From the NCBI GenBank assembly GCA_945889565.1, contig CAMDBZ010000117.1, positions 1 to 5,874 on the forward strand: 5,874 nt of DNA, in the 5' to 3' direction. Below are positions 5,832-5,874 of the stretch, piece by piece. Source of the stretch: Thermoflexus hugenholtzii JAD2. Lineage in GTDB: Bacteria > Chloroflexota > Dehalococcoidia > UBA2979. The notes under the pieces were generated by a model that worked only from the letters and a program-made list of their open reading frames with translations, was not told the origin of the DNA and searched no databases. Within the stretch, counting starts at the first letter, position 1. Every line of letters starts with the position of its first letter. The translations under genes and the position numbers were made by a program.

Positions 5832-5874
5832 CACGCACGCGCGGCGTCGGCAGGCCGGGGCGCAGCTCGCCGCG
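5831..5874 (-). other. Possible C-terminus of a convergent gene entering from the right
   Basis: One minus-strand frame from the right edge reads an Ala/Arg/Pro-rich tail (RRAAPRPADAARA) ending at TGA 5833-5831, directly beside the 5811-5831 hairpin. That arrangement is typical of a gene end, but 13 residues of Ala/Arg-rich sequence arise easily by chance in GC-rich DNA. Confidence 0.2.

Noticed and set aside
1..5874. tRNA, rRNA, CRISPR array, transposase or long repeats
   Set aside because: Nearly all the sequence is accounted for by coding frames, and I saw no regularly spaced repeats, cloverleaf-like segments or transposase motifs in the gaps.

Overview
The window is a piece of a very GC-rich bacterial genome (by eye near 70% G+C, with strong G/C preference at third codon positions). 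The style of the genes fits a Chloroflexota (Dehalococcoidia/SAR202-like) bacterium best, with a high-GC actinobacterium as the alternative. The clues are a Tat-type lipoprotein solute-binding protein, a class III CoA-transferase, an SDR subgroup with an unusual active site, and a small two-domain multicopper oxidase. This placement rests on remembered family resemblance and was not computed.

Layout. 1-1680 (minus) is a family 5 (peptide/opine/nickel-type) ABC transporter solute-binding lipoprotein whose C-terminus runs off the left edge. 1681-1854 is a divergent intergenic region with a perfect TATAAT box for the binding-protein gene and a cluster of GCGCCG/CGGCGC repeats. 1855-3138 (plus) is a CaiB/BaiF class III CoA-transferase. 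It converges, with a 27-nt gap, on a minus-strand pair: an SDR protein (4908-4102) followed 12 nt later by an unrecognised 307-residue protein (4089-3166). From 4909 to about 5160 the sequence is disturbed. A protein-like minus-strand C-terminal fragment (stop at 4960) has no upstream body, and the plus-strand multicopper oxidase (5036-5788) starts without a signal peptide and with a degenerate first strand. A 7-bp hairpin follows the oxidase.

How the genes may work together. The binding protein would capture a peptide-like or other organic solute outside the cell, and the CoA-transferase would activate a carboxylic acid as a CoA thioester. A shared divergent promoter region makes co-regulation possible, but the substrates cannot be read from the sequence. 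The SDR and its downstream partner look like a two-gene operon. The multicopper oxidase looks unrelated to them and was probably brought here by rearrangement, or by mis-assembly.

I see no clear new defence, mobile or RNA-based system, and no tRNA, rRNA or CRISPR array. The points most worth following are the 4909-5160 junction, the SDR that lacks its Ser-Tyr-Lys catalytic residues, and the unknown protein coupled to it.
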